From contig NZ_KQ040799.1 in assembly GCF_000971985.1 (NCBI RefSeq), positions 1 through 64,000 of the forward strand: a DNA stretch of 64,000 nt, read 5' to 3'. The stretch's first letter is position 1. Every line of letters begins with the position of its first letter. Position numbers and translations under genes: made by a program. A model generated the notes under the pieces. That model was not told the DNA's origin. It searched no databases and saw only the letters and a program-made list of their open reading frames with translations. The DNA is from Paenibacillus dauci (lineage in GTDB: Bacteria; Bacillota; Bacilli; Paenibacillales; Paenibacillaceae). Below, piece by piece: positions 26,106 through 34,912 of the stretch.

Positions 26106-26145
26106 AAATGCCAGCACAGGCGCTGAACACGCCTTGCTGGCATTT
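26106..26145. terminator. Strong hairpin, probable terminator
   Basis: AAATGCCAGCA pairs with TGCTGGCATTT and an inner AGGCG with CGCCT. On the minus strand it continues TTTCATATTTC. It is the best candidate for the end of the ABC exporter transcript, though it lies 345 bases past the last stop codon. Confidence 0.55.
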
Positions 26146-26238
26146 GAACTAAAATTTGAATTACAATGATAACTTTGATAAATGTCAGGATCTGAAATCC
26201 AGCCATGAATTAGCATTAGATGAAGACAACTACTCGTA

Positions 26239-26358
26239 GCGGAGGAAAGGGAATGATCCGGCAGGCCGACCTTTAAGATTGGATATTTACCGCGATCAGC
26301 GGTATTTCAAAATATCCAATCTTAACCGGAGGCAAGCAGGATCATCCCTTTTCGCAGC
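26239..26358 (-). repeat. Palindromic structured element, copy 3 (inverted)
   Basis: Read on the minus strand: GAAAAGGGATGATCC pairs with GGATCATTCCCTTTC, again with one bulged A. Loop borders are GCCTCCGGTTAAG and CTTAAAGGTCGGCCT. Inner stem ATTGGATATTT / AAATATCCAAT, terminal hairpin ACCGCTGATCGCGGT. It ends in CCTCCGC like the TnCGC end of the other copies. It lies 216 bases from copy 2, head to head in orientation. Confidence 0.8.
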
Positions 26359-26490
26359 GATATATCATATATACTCTGTCCCATATTGTTCATCACTTTG
26401 CAACTACTTTACATCTATAATCACAAAAAAATCGCGATTACCGTTTAACCAAGCTGAACATCTGCATCATACGTGTCTATGAAAGAATGC

Positions 26491-27276
26491 TCAAGACCCT
26501 GCCCCACGATATCTCTTCACACCGCTGTTCCACAGCAGCAGACTCGCTGTGAAAAACACAATGCCCATGACCGGCGTCAACCAGGCCATTGCCATCATCT
26601 CCTGCCGCTGCAGGAACAAAGCTGCCGGATAGATCCCGACAAAAGCAAACGGCAGCACCCAGGTCAGAATGATCTGAATCGCACGGTTGTAGATGGTGAT
26701 CGGGTAACGCCCGTATGTCTGGATATTCACCATCAGCGGAATGATTCCGGTCGGCGAGTCCGAATAGAATGAGACCGAAGTCAGTATAATGTAGATTCCT
26801 GCATAGATCAGCGTCGAGCCGATCGTCATGATAATCAGCACCGGAATATACCACCATTCCATTTCCAGACCCAGCTGTCCACCGCTCCAGATCATGATGA
26901 TAATACCGATCACCGAGCCGATCAGTGATGGCGGGTCCAGATTCTCCAGGAAAATCTGGAACAGACTGTGTGCCGGACGCGTCAGGATGCGGTCCATCTC
27001 GCCTTTGACAATATAGCGGTCACCAAAGTTCCACAGATTAATAAAGCAGCTATACAGCCCGTAAGGCACCATGAAATATCCGTAGACAAAGACCACTTCC
27101 GCTTCGGTAAATCCACCCAGTGTCTCGGTGTGGGCAAATACAACGAAGATAAAGATCAGGTTAGTTGCCTGGAACAGCAGATCCGAGATCACTTCTACCC
27201 AGAAGTCGGCGCGATAGGTCAATCTTGTTTTCACATAGTTGGTAAAGTATTCCCAGATCAAACCCAGATAATACAT
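26491..27276 (-). CDS. ABC-2 type exporter permease (ABC2_membrane_6/DUF990 type)
   Basis: 261 residues with six membrane helices. MYYLGLIWEYFTNYVKTRLTYRADFW at the N-terminus and the central VYGYFMVPYGLYSCFINLWNFGDRYIVKGEMDRIL, where ABC-2 permeases of this group carry the coupling region. NIQTYGRYPITIYNRAIQIIL is a conserved mark of this subfamily. It is the third gene of the exporter operon: the paired permease stops four bases upstream. Exported substrate unknown. Confidence 0.9.
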   Translation of the reverse strand: MYYLGLIWEYFTNYVKTRLTYRADFWVEVISDLLFQATNLIFIFVVFAHTETLGGFTEAEVVFVYGYFMVPYGLYSCFINLWNFGDRYIVKGEMDRILTRPAHSLFQIFLENLDPPSLIGSVIGIIIMIWSGGQLGLEMEWWYIPVLIIMTIGSTLIYAGIYIILTSVSFYSDSPTGIIPLMVNIQTYGRYPITIYNRAIQIILTWVLPFAFVGIYPAALFLQRQEMMAMAWLTPVMGIVFFTASLLLWNSGVKRYRGAGS

Positions 27277-27280
27277 CGAC

Positions 27281-28075
27281 TCAGCCCCCCTGTACGAACA
27301 GCCGCACCCGGGCAGCGCGCCATGTAAAATAAATCGGTATCAGCAGAATCAGGAACCAGATCACCTGAATGCCAAGTACTTCAAGAATCCCTGTGCCCTG
27401 CACGCGTCCGGTAAATACCGAACCCGGCAAATACGTGATCGCCTGAAACGGCAGGAAATTCATAATGCTGGTCAACCAGCCCGGGAAAAAGCTGATCGGA
27501 ATCAGCAGGCCGGAGAACAAATCGACGACCACCCGCTTCATGCGCATCAGTCCATCATTATTTTCAATAAAAAAGGCCATCAGGCCAATCAGGATATTAA
27601 TCTGCGAATTAATCAAAAAGCTGAAAAACAGCATCACCAGAAACCCAATCCAGGATACCGGACTGGTCGGCAACTGCACCGGGAACAACAGCACCGCAAT
27701 AATCATGCCCGGAATCATAAACATCGTAAACCGGAAAATCCCCTCGCCAAACCCCTGCATCATCTTCACCAGCAGGTAGTTATACGGACGGATAAACTGG
27801 ATTGCGATCGTACCGTCACGAATCTCGGTTGCAATCTCCCGGTCCAGATTATTAAAGTAAAACGCTCGTGCCATCCAGGATACAGCTACATAAGTCGTCA
27901 TTTGCGCAGCCGTAAAGCCGGCAATCTGCTCCTTGCCGCCGTATATTGCCTGCCAGGTGAAATAGTACACCCCGATATTAAGCGTATAGACCAGAATGCC
28001 GGAATAATAATTGACCCGGTAGGCCAGCATCGTAAGAAATCGGATGCGAATAAAATCCAGATACAGACTAGACAT
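27281..28075 (-). CDS. ABC-2 type exporter permease (partner subunit)
   Basis: 264 residues, six membrane helices (from RFLTMLAYRVNYYSGILVY onward), with AVSWMARAFYFNNLDREIATEIRDG as the coupling region. The start at 28075 (MSSLYLDFIRIRF) is preceded by GGAGG; the open frame upstream is an Arg-rich out-of-frame reading of the ATPase gene. The start overlaps the ATPase stop by eight bases, indicating translational coupling. It forms a heterodimer with the next permease by family precedent. Confidence 0.9.
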   Translation of the reverse strand: MSSLYLDFIRIRFLTMLAYRVNYYSGILVYTLNIGVYYFTWQAIYGGKEQIAGFTAAQMTTYVAVSWMARAFYFNNLDREIATEIRDGTIAIQFIRPYNYLLVKMMQGFGEGIFRFTMFMIPGMIIAVLLFPVQLPTSPVSWIGFLVMLFFSFLINSQINILIGLMAFFIENNDGLMRMKRVVVDLFSGLLIPISFFPGWLTSIMNFLPFQAITYLPGSVFTGRVQGTGILEVLGIQVIWFLILLIPIYFTWRAARVRLFVQGG

Positions 28076-29093
28076 GCGGCTGTTCCTCCGGCTTCTCCGC
28101 CGAGCCCGAACTGTAAATCTGGCGTACGATTTCGTCTGTACTCGTCTCCGAGATCTGTACATCCGTCACTTCTGCCTGACCCAATACACGTGAAAACACA
28201 TCCGATACCGCCATATCTGCGGGTACGAGTGCTGTAGCGACCAGATCGCTCTCCTGTGTCCACGTGACCGGCAGCCCCATCGTCCATGCATTCAGCTGGG
28301 CAGCCTGTACGGCTCCGCCAAACTGGAAGCGGACTTCACGACCACGTCCCCAGCGAGTCTTGAGATCATCCAGACCGCCATCATAAATAATGCTGCCTGC
28401 ATCGAGCATAATGACCCGTGAACAGAGTGCTTCGATATCCTGCAGATCATGGGTCGTCAGCAGAATCGTCGTGCCCTGTGTACGATTCAGATCCTTGAGG
28501 AATTCGCGGATCTCCGATTTGACGACGATATCCAGTCCAATCGTCGGCTCATCCAGAAAAACAATCGATGGATTATGCAGCAGCGCTGCTACCAATTCGC
28601 AGCGCATTCGCTGACCAAGACTGAGCTTGCGCACCGGGCGGCTGAGCAGTTCCTGCAGCTGCAGACGCTCTACGAGCTCATCCAGTCTCTTTTTGAAATC
28701 GGCTTCGGATACCTGATATACCTTGCGCAGCAGCTGGAATGACTCAATAACACCGATATCCCACCACAACTGACTGCGCTGTCCGAATACGACGCCGATC
28801 CCTTGTACAAACTTCTCGCGCTCCTGATACGGTACATAGCCGTTGACCTTGATATGGCCAGAAGTCGGCACCAGGATGCCTGTCAGCATCTTGATCGTGG
28901 TTGATTTGCCGGCTCCATTTTCTCCAATGTATCCGCAGATTTCGCCCTGCGGAATCGTAAAGCTAATATCGTTAACCGCTGCTACTTCCCGGTATTCGCG
29001 GGCAAACAGATCCTGCAGCGCACCCTTGAGTCCGCCCCGGCTCTGCTGAATCCGGAAGTTCTTGCGTAGATCCTGTACTTCTATCGCCTGCAT
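28068..29093 (-). CDS. ABC transporter ATP-binding subunit of ABC-2 exporter
   Basis: 341 residues. Walker A GENGAGKST (58-66), Q-loop FGQRSQLWWD, signature KLSLGQRMRCELVAALLHNP, Walker B IVFLDEPTIGLD, then the H-loop LTTHDLQDIEALC. A C-terminal extension of about 95 residues after the ATPase core is usual for ATPases of the daunorubicin/DUF990-type exporters. The start at 29093 follows AAAGGAG; the frame is open 75 bases further without support. It is first in the three-gene operon. Confidence 0.95.
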   Translation of the reverse strand: MQAIEVQDLRKNFRIQQSRGGLKGALQDLFAREYREVAAVNDISFTIPQGEICGYIGENGAGKSTTIKMLTGILVPTSGHIKVNGYVPYQEREKFVQGIGVVFGQRSQLWWDIGVIESFQLLRKVYQVSEADFKKRLDELVERLQLQELLSRPVRKLSLGQRMRCELVAALLHNPSIVFLDEPTIGLDIVVKSEIREFLKDLNRTQGTTILLTTHDLQDIEALCSRVIMLDAGSIIYDGGLDDLKTRWGRGREVRFQFGGAVQAAQLNAWTMGLPVTWTQESDLVATALVPADMAVSDVFSRVLGQAEVTDVQISETSTDEIVRQIYSSGSAEKPEEQPHV

Positions 29094-29413
29094 GAATGTC
29101 TCCTTTGTGACCCATTTGTAACTTTTGGGGTCTTTTTTGTAGTGCGGAGGAACAGTATAATCACACACAGAGCCAAGGGGGAGTTGACGGTAGCTAACTT
29201 ACTTGTTCCATGGTTGTGTGATAATTGATTGTTGCCTGAAAAGAAATTATAATGTACGGGTGTTGTTAAGACAATGCAAAGTAACTAACTTTTATCCACT
29301 GGGTATTTCGCAGATGCCCGTCAGCTGCCTGCTCCTTGCAGATGTACAGATGACACCGAATAGAAAGCACATCCAATACATGGCTAACCTTATTGTTGAA
29401 AGGAAGAACGTGC
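29094..29413. other. Divergent intergenic region
   Basis: 320 bases between the exporter operon (minus) and the LCP gene (plus). It must contain both promoters; no repeat, riboswitch or small gene is evident. Confidence 0.5.
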
Positions 29414-30535
29414 ATGAATGTAAAAACAAAGCGAACGTTGCTTTGGAGCCTCGGCATTATCGCCGTCGCGCTCATAGGCTATGCGATTTACTACTTCACA
29501 GCTGTATATAACCAGATTGGTGCCCTGCAGAAAACCGGGGATGCCTCTCCATTCAAAAATGTACCTACCAATACCGTTGCTGCAGCAGCCCCGCCGGTAT
29601 GGACCGGAACCGAACCTGTTAATATCCTGCTGATGGGTGTCGATTCCCGTAACTCCGACGATGGCGAAATTCCGCGTTCGGATACGATGCTGGTCGCTTC
29701 ACTCGATCCGGTCAAAAAGACGATTCATCTGTTCTCCATCCTGCGTGATACGTACGTAGATATCCCGGGTTATGGCGAGAACCGGATCAATAGCGCGATT
29801 ACCCACGGTCCGAATACCGCTATGAAAACAGTCAGTGATCTGCTCGGCATTCCCGTGCAGTATTACGTATATACCGACTTCCAGGGCTTTATCAAGCTGG
29901 TGGATGCGGTAGGCGGTATTGATTTCAAAGTAGAAAAAGATATGCACTACACCAGTGCAGCGGATAAACACGTATACGATATTGATCTCAAAGCAGGTAT
30001 GCAGCATCTGGACGGCAAAACGGCACTTCAGTATGTTCGTTTCCGCCATGATGCGACATCCGACTTTACCCGTACCGAGCGGCAGCGTGCCTTCCTGACT
30101 GCAGTCGGCGACAAGCTCAAGTCTACCACGTCGATCATGAAGCTGCCGGATATTCTGGAGCAGATTAATCCGTATATTGATACCAATCTGAGTACGGATG
30201 ATCTGTGGAAGCTTGCCAGCGTCGCCTATGACAGCAAAATGAGCGGCAGTGAACAGTTGCCTCCAAATGATCTGCTGGACGAGAAACATGTAGGCGGAGC
30301 AGCCGTTATCGGGGTGAAGAGCGAGGATAAACTCAAGCAGTTCATTCAGGACACTCTGAACAAAAACACGACTGATCCGATCCCTGTATCTTCAGACAGC
30401 AAAGACAGCAGTACCAATGGACCGAGCAGTTCGAGCAGCTCAAGCAGTACAGGAAGCTCTACATCCAGCTCGTCTACTCGGTCCCCTGCTTCCATCTCGG
30501 GAGCAACCAGTCTGTCGGGCAGTTCCAGTCATTAA
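29414..30535 (+). CDS. LytR-CpsA-Psr (LCP) family cell-wall polymer transferase
   Basis: Attaches anionic glycopolymers such as teichoic acid to peptidoglycan at the outer face of the membrane. The start at 29414 follows GAAAGGAAG; a TTG 21 bases before overlaps it. 373 residues: short cytoplasmic N-terminus, one membrane helix (about 8-29), LCP domain about 68-300 with NILLMGVDSRNSDDGEIPRSDTM, SILRDTYVDIPGYGENRINSA and LQYVRFRHDATSDFTRTERQR, which hold the Arg/Asp residues that bind the polyprenyl-pyrophosphate substrate. The last 60 residues are a Ser/Thr-rich low-complexity tail, not usual for the core family. Confidence 0.94.
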   Translation: MNVKTKRTLLWSLGIIAVALIGYAIYYFTAVYNQIGALQKTGDASPFKNVPTNTVAAAAPPVWTGTEPVNILLMGVDSRNSDDGEIPRSDTMLVASLDPVKKTIHLFSILRDTYVDIPGYGENRINSAITHGPNTAMKTVSDLLGIPVQYYVYTDFQGFIKLVDAVGGIDFKVEKDMHYTSAADKHVYDIDLKAGMQHLDGKTALQYVRFRHDATSDFTRTERQRAFLTAVGDKLKSTTSIMKLPDILEQINPYIDTNLSTDDLWKLASVAYDSKMSGSEQLPPNDLLDEKHVGGAAVIGVKSEDKLKQFIQDTLNKNTTDPIPVSSDSKDSSTNGPSSSSSSSSTGSSTSSSSTRSPASISGATSLSGSSSH

Positions 30536-30641
30536 TTGCTTCTATAACAACATGCAGTAACATTATTCATTTCATGCTGGACCGGTAATCGTGTTAAAAT
30601 GGTTACAGTCTGGCATGGATACGAACTACATGAGATTCAAC

Positions 30642-30670
30642 AAAGCGCCCAGATCATGGGCGCTTTTTAT
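30642..30670 (+). terminator. Rho-independent terminator after the LCP gene
   Basis: AAAGCGCCC pairs with GGGCGCTTT, then TTATT. It lies 107 bases past the LCP stop and 152 bases before hemL. Confidence 0.88.
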
Positions 30671-30822
30671 TATGTCTGCCCTGCACTCGTGGCTGTGACA
30701 GCTTCAGTTATCGTATGTGCAGCAGAGCGGCGTAATGATACACATATGGCTGCAATCGCCCAAAGGCCCGCATTTATTATAATTGCGCTTGAAGATTCGG
30801 AAGCGCCCAAGGAGAGATAGAT

Positions 30823-32139
30823 ATGAATCGCACAAAGTCTGAACAATTGTATGAACAGGCACTGAAACATATTGTAGGTGGAGTGAACAGTCCGTCCCGC
30901 TCATTCAAAGCGGTTGGCGGCGGTGCACCGGTATTTATGGCTTCTGCCAAAGGCGCACACTTCTTCGATGTAGATGGCAACAAATATATCGATTATCTGG
31001 CGGCATTTGGTCCGATTATTACAGGACATGCCCATCCGCATATCACAGCAGCTATTACCCGTGCTGCTGAAAATGGCGTGCTGTACGGTACACCGACCGA
31101 GCTGGAGATCCAGATGGCCATGATGCTCAAGGAAAGTATTCCTTCGATGGACAAGGTACGCTTCGTCAACTCCGGTACCGAAGCGGTTATGTCCACTATC
31201 CGTGTCGCACGTGCTTACACGAATCGTACCAAAATTATCAAATTCGCCGGCTGCTACCACGGTCACTCCGATCTGGTACTCGTCGCTGCAGGCTCCGGAC
31301 CGTCCACACTGGGTACGCCGGACAGCGCAGGTGTTCCAGCCAGTATCGCGAATGAAGTAATTACAGTGCCTTTTAACAATCTGGAAGGTCTGCAAGCGGC
31401 TCTGGAACGTTGGGGCGATGAAGTGGCAGCGGTGATGGTCGAGCCAATTGTCGGCAACTTCGGTATGGTTATGCCGGAAAAGGGATTCCTCGAAGGACTA
31501 TGCAAGCTCGCTCATGATCACGGCGCACTCGTCATCTATGATGAAGTCATTACTGCATTCCGCTTCCATTATGGCTCTGCCCAGACGTACAGTGGCCTCG
31601 ACAATCACGAGCAGATCATGCCCGATCTGACTGCACTGGGCAAAATTATCGGCGGTGGTCTGCCAATTGGTGCATATGGCGGCCGCAAGCACATTATGGA
31701 TCAGGTGGCTCCGCTCGGTCCTGCTTATCAAGCAGGTACAATGGCAGGCAACCCGGCATCTATCGCCTCCGGTATCGCTTGTCTTGAAGTTCTGCAGGGT
31801 GAAGGCGTGTATGACGAAATGGAACGTCTGGCGATCCGCCTGACCGACGGTATCCAGGCATCTGCCGAGCGTTATGGAGTACCATTGACCATCAACCGGA
31901 TTCGTGGCGCGTTCTCGACGCATTTCTGCGATCATCCGGTAACGGATTATGATCAGGCCCAGGATACGGATGGCGAGAAGTTCGCTGCTTTCTTCCGTCA
32001 TATGCTGGATCGCGGTATCTGTCTCGCCGCTTCCAAGTACGAAGCATGGTTCCTGACGACCGCTCATACAGATATGGATATCGATCTGACACTGCAGGCA
32101 GCGGATGAGTCTCTCAAGCTGGTTGCCGAAGGCAAGTAA
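30823..32139 (+). CDS. hemL: Glutamate-1-semialdehyde 2,1-aminomutase (GsaB/HemL type)
   Basis: PLP enzyme that converts glutamate-1-semialdehyde to 5-aminolevulinate in C5 haem synthesis. 438 residues. Landmarks: [13 protein letters not shown] (substrate loop), [27 protein letters not shown], the Asp pairing with PLP in [12 protein letters not shown] (Asp240) and the Schiff-base Lys274 ([19 protein letters not shown]). RBS AAGGAGAG. It is not beside other hem genes, so it is probably the second, stand-alone copy found in many Bacillales (GsaB) rather than the hemAXCDBL operon gene. Confidence 0.95.
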   Translation: MNRTKSEQLYEQALKHIVGGVNSPSRSFKAVGGGAPVFMASAKGAHFFDVDGNKYIDYLAAFGPIITGHAHPHITAAITRAAENGVLYGTPTELEIQMAMMLKESIPSMDKVRFVNSGTEAVMSTIRVARAYTNRTKIIKFAGCYHGHSDLVLVAAGSGPSTLGTPDSAGVPASIANEVITVPFNNLEGLQAALERWGDEVAAVMVEPIVGNFGMVMPEKGFLEGLCKLAHDHGALVIYDEVITAFRFHYGSAQTYSGLDNHEQIMPDLTALGKIIGGGLPIGAYGGRKHIMDQVAPLGPAYQAGTMAGNPASIASGIACLEVLQGEGVYDEMERLAIRLTDGIQASAERYGVPLTINRIRGAFSTHFCDHPVTDYDQAQDTDGEKFAAFFRHMLDRGICLAASKYEAWFLTTAHTDMDIDLTLQAADESLKLVAEGK

Positions 32140-32252
32140 AGCTCACACTTCCTGCTGTCATACATCTGGATGATTCCATACACTACGTTAAAACCTGATA
32201 TTGCTTTAACTTTAATGAGATATTTTAGTACATGCTTGATCAGATGAATGGC

Positions 32253-32280
32253 AAAGCACCCCTTCCCGGGTGCTTTTTTT
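32253..32280 (+). terminator. Rho-independent terminator after hemL
   Basis: AAAGCACCC pairs with GGGTGCTTT followed by a T-run. Confidence 0.9.
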
Positions 32281-32365
32281 ATTTCGTCAGGAATCGGTAG
32301 CTATACGAACGCGAATGCGGATCTTTTGAAATTTGGTAAAAAACATATTGCCGAACAGTCAATCT

Positions 32366-32422
32366 CTAACTATGGAATGACAAAATAAAATATTTGTCAT
32401 TCCATAGTTAGTATGATATGCT
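32366..32422 (+). promoter_or_regulatory. SDR promoter with 19-bp perfect palindromic operator
   Basis: CTAACTATGGAATGACAAA (32366-32384) is perfectly inverted at 32393-32411 with eight bases between. TTGTCA (32394-32399), a 17-base spacer and TATGCT (32417-32422) form a sigma-A promoter, so the right arm of the palindrome covers the -35 hexamer. This is the layout of a repressor-controlled gene. The cognate regulator is not obvious; the MocR protein on the other side is one candidate. Confidence 0.65.
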
Positions 32423-32484
32423 GTTGCCATCAGAAATAGACAACCAGATCTACATCATCTCTCATAGAAAGCAGGAAACTAACC

Positions 32485-33228
32485 ATGTCAAAACAACTTC
32501 AACATAAAGTAGCTATCGTTACGGGCGCATCACGGGGAATCGGACGCACGATTGCTTTGCAACTCGGTGCAATGGGAGCGCGTGTCGTCGTCAACTATGC
32601 GAATAGCCCGGACAAAGCACAGCAAGTCGTGGAACAGATTAACCAGGCAGGCGGCGAAGCGGTGGCTATTCAGGCTGACCTCAGCCGTATCGACGGTGTA
32701 CAATCCCTGTTCAGCCGTACAATGGATGTATGGGGCCAGCTGGATATCCTCATCAATAATGCAGGCGCCAATATCTACAAACCACTGGCACAAGTGACCG
32801 AAGCGGACTTCGATCTGCAGTTCAATCTTAATGTCAAAGGGACCTTTTTTGCGTGCCAGCAGGCACTGGAACATATGAATGAACAAGGTCGTATCATCAA
32901 CTTCTCCACTTCGGTCGTAGGACAGATGTTCCCGGCGTATAGTGTGTATGCGGGCACTAAGGGTGCCGTGGAGCAATTTACCCGCCAACTCGCCAAAGAA
33001 GTAGCTGTGAAGCAGATTACGATCAATGCAATTGCTCCAGGACCGGTAAATACCGAATTATTCAATGAAGGCAAAACCGAACAGCAAATCGAAGGTCTCC
33101 GTAAAAGCGCTGCACTGGGCCGTATTGGTGAACCGGAAGATATCGCAAACGTGATTGAGTTCCTTGTTAGCGAGAAATCGCAGTGGATTACAGGGCAGAC
33201 CATTCGCGTAAATGGCGGCTTTATCTAA
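32485..33228 (+). CDS. SDR-family oxidoreductase (FabG-like)
   Basis: 247 residues, classical short-chain dehydrogenase. NADP(H) motif TGASRGIG (13-20), NNAG (91-94), Ser in NFSTSVVG and the catalytic pair Tyr155/Lys159 (YAGTK), then PGPVNTELF. It ends with the usual GQTIRVNGGFI. Substrate unknown; close in pattern to 3-oxoacyl-ACP reductase-like and glucose dehydrogenase-like enzymes used in redox detoxification. The stop codon overlaps the end of the converging MocR gene by four bases. Confidence 0.93.
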   Translation: MSKQLQHKVAIVTGASRGIGRTIALQLGAMGARVVVNYANSPDKAQQVVEQINQAGGEAVAIQADLSRIDGVQSLFSRTMDVWGQLDILINNAGANIYKPLAQVTEADFDLQFNLNVKGTFFACQQALEHMNEQGRIINFSTSVVGQMFPAYSVYAGTKGAVEQFTRQLAKEVAVKQITINAIAPGPVNTELFNEGKTEQQIEGLRKSAALGRIGEPEDIANVIEFLVSEKSQWITGQTIRVNGGFI

Positions 33229-34628
33229 TCTTTCTGTTCCTTCGCTTGATGCGAGGATATCATCGGTTGCTTGGCAGGGCTGATAAGCAGGCGGCTGATC
33301 TGGTGTGCGACTGTACGCAGAGCAGGGCCGATCTGTTCGGCGGGTACGTTGGACACATTGATTCTCAGCTGGTTGGAATAATACCGGCTGTGACTCAGGA
33401 AATAGCGATCGGTGGAGTCAGCAGTAATCTGCTGTTCAGCCAACCGGCGAATCAGTATTCCTGTCGGGAAATTGGCTGGCAGCGAGAGAGTGGTATGGAT
33501 CGTATCAGTCAGATATGCTTCGGCGAAAAACGGATAATCTGCGGTTAGCTCCCGAATGATACGCTGCAGCTCAACTATGCGTTCACAGTAGGCATCCAGT
33601 ACCCGGCTGCGGTAACGGGTGAACATGCCGTTTCGGATGTACACATGCAGGGCTGCCTGGGATAATACCGAGCTGTCTACGTCCAGCATACTTTTGTAAC
33701 GGGCAAAGGTATCGATGAGCGCATCCGGCAGAACAGCAGCTCCGATACGCAGACCAGGGAACAGAATTTTGGAATAGCTTTTCAGGTAAATGACATGATC
33801 GGACGTATCATAGGCATATAGCGGGTCATTGGATGGCTGCTGCTCCAGATCAGCGAGGTAATCATCTTCGACCAGATAGACATCGTATTTATGTGCCAGC
33901 GCGACGATTTTTTTCTTTTCCCGGACAGTCAGTGAAGTGCCCAGCGGATTATGAAACCGCGGCATCACATAGAAAAATTTGATGCTGCCTTCCCGGAATA
34001 ATTGTTCCAGCTGCTGCAGATCGATTCCTGCCGAAGTTCGCTGAATTTCCTTTACCGGAACTTTCAGCGTCTCCAGCATCTCAATCAACAGATGATATCC
34101 CGGCTGTTCGATCAGGACCGTCTCCCGGCCGGATGGGAATGGCATCATCGTCAAAATGGACAATGCCCGATGTACACCGGAAGTGATATGTAGTTGGGAC
34201 AGGCGTGCGAATACCTGCACTTCTTCCAGCTGTTGGCGGATTTCTTCCAGCAGTGGCGGCAGCCCCTGCGGCATTCCGTAGGTAAACAGTTGATCCCGGT
34301 AAATGTGCATAGCTCCCTGCAAGCAGCTCTGAAAATCCTCAAACGGGAAAATCTCTGCTGCCGGCGCAGCCGAAGCCAGATCGATTCGCTGTATTGCATG
34401 TTCATGCTGACGATCCAGCTGCTGCCGGGCTACATAATAACCGCTGCGATTCATGACGTAGACCCACTGGTCCCGTGCCAACTGCTCATAGGCGCGTATA
34501 ACGGTAGCCGGACTGCAGCCATAGGCTGCGGACATTTTGCGGATCGAAGGCAGCTTCTGTCCGGCTACGAGTGAACCGTCGCGAATCTGCTGTTCCAGTG
34601 CAGTTACAAGCTGCTGATGCTTGGTCAT
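33225..34628 (-). CDS. MocR/GabR-type regulator (GntR HTH fused to aminotransferase fold)
   Basis: 467 residues. A winged helix of the GntR family at 1-70 (SIRKMSAAYGCSPATVIRAYEQLARDQW) is fused to a fold-type I aminotransferase-like domain (about 85-450) with NPLG, EDDYLAD and the PLP-binding Lys287 in LKSYSKILFPGLRIG. MocR proteins sense PLP or amino compounds and usually control a neighbouring divergent gene, here the EamA transporter. RBS GGAAGGGG. Immediately upstream of that site lies a ten-copy heptanucleotide repeat within the leader. Confidence 0.94.
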   Translation of the reverse strand: MTKHQQLVTALEQQIRDGSLVAGQKLPSIRKMSAAYGCSPATVIRAYEQLARDQWVYVMNRSGYYVARQQLDRQHEHAIQRIDLASAAPAAEIFPFEDFQSCLQGAMHIYRDQLFTYGMPQGLPPLLEEIRQQLEEVQVFARLSQLHITSGVHRALSILTMMPFPSGRETVLIEQPGYHLLIEMLETLKVPVKEIQRTSAGIDLQQLEQLFREGSIKFFYVMPRFHNPLGTSLTVREKKKIVALAHKYDVYLVEDDYLADLEQQPSNDPLYAYDTSDHVIYLKSYSKILFPGLRIGAAVLPDALIDTFARYKSMLDVDSSVLSQAALHVYIRNGMFTRYRSRVLDAYCERIVELQRIIRELTADYPFFAEAYLTDTIHTTLSLPANFPTGILIRRLAEQQITADSTDRYFLSHSRYYSNQLRINVSNVPAEQIGPALRTVAHQISRLLISPAKQPMISSHQAKEQKD

Positions 34629-34640
34629 ATTCCCCTTCCT

Positions 34641-34711
34641 CTCTGTTCTCTGTTCTCTGTTCTCTGTTCTCTGTTCTCTGTTCTCTGTTCTCTGTTCTCT
34701 GTTCTCTGTTC
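34641..34711. repeat. Heptanucleotide tandem repeat, about ten copies
   Basis: CTCTGTT repeated without error about ten times (71 bases). On the minus strand it is AACAGAG, ending nine bases before the RBS of the MocR gene and lying in its leader or promoter spacing. The unit length is not divisible by three. Perfect arrays like this change length by slippage. Confidence 0.95.
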
Positions 34712-34912
34712 AAGTATAAATGATTCTCCAACTGAGTACGTTGTACTCTCCAACAAATTGTACTGGTACAGTTGACTGGTAAATGCGTTGTCGCTTCACC
34801 CGATAGAACTCTATATTGAATAAGCGGTCATCACCTGGAATACAGCCGGTAGATCATCTGCTGGCGTGCTCCTTGGTACATGATCCGCTTCATTCCGATA
34901 TGGAGGTATATT

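Larger units (their letters stand above)
25745..26490. other. 746-base intergenic region with two palindromic elements and a strong hairpin
   Basis: No gene supported. It contains element copy 2 (25902-26022), a hairpin at 26106-26145 and element copy 3 in inverted orientation (26239-26358). All flanking genes are on the minus strand, so the region is the 3' side of the ABC exporter transcript and the 5' side of the zinc-ribbon operon. Confidence 0.7.

Noticed and set aside
30599-30820. 73-codon open frame between the LCP and hemL genes
   Set aside because: Spans the LCP terminator and has no start signal; the region is a terminator plus promoter.
34641-34711. Tandem heptamers considered as a CRISPR array
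   Set aside because: Units are contiguous, without spacers, and no cas gene is present; it is a simple-sequence repeat.
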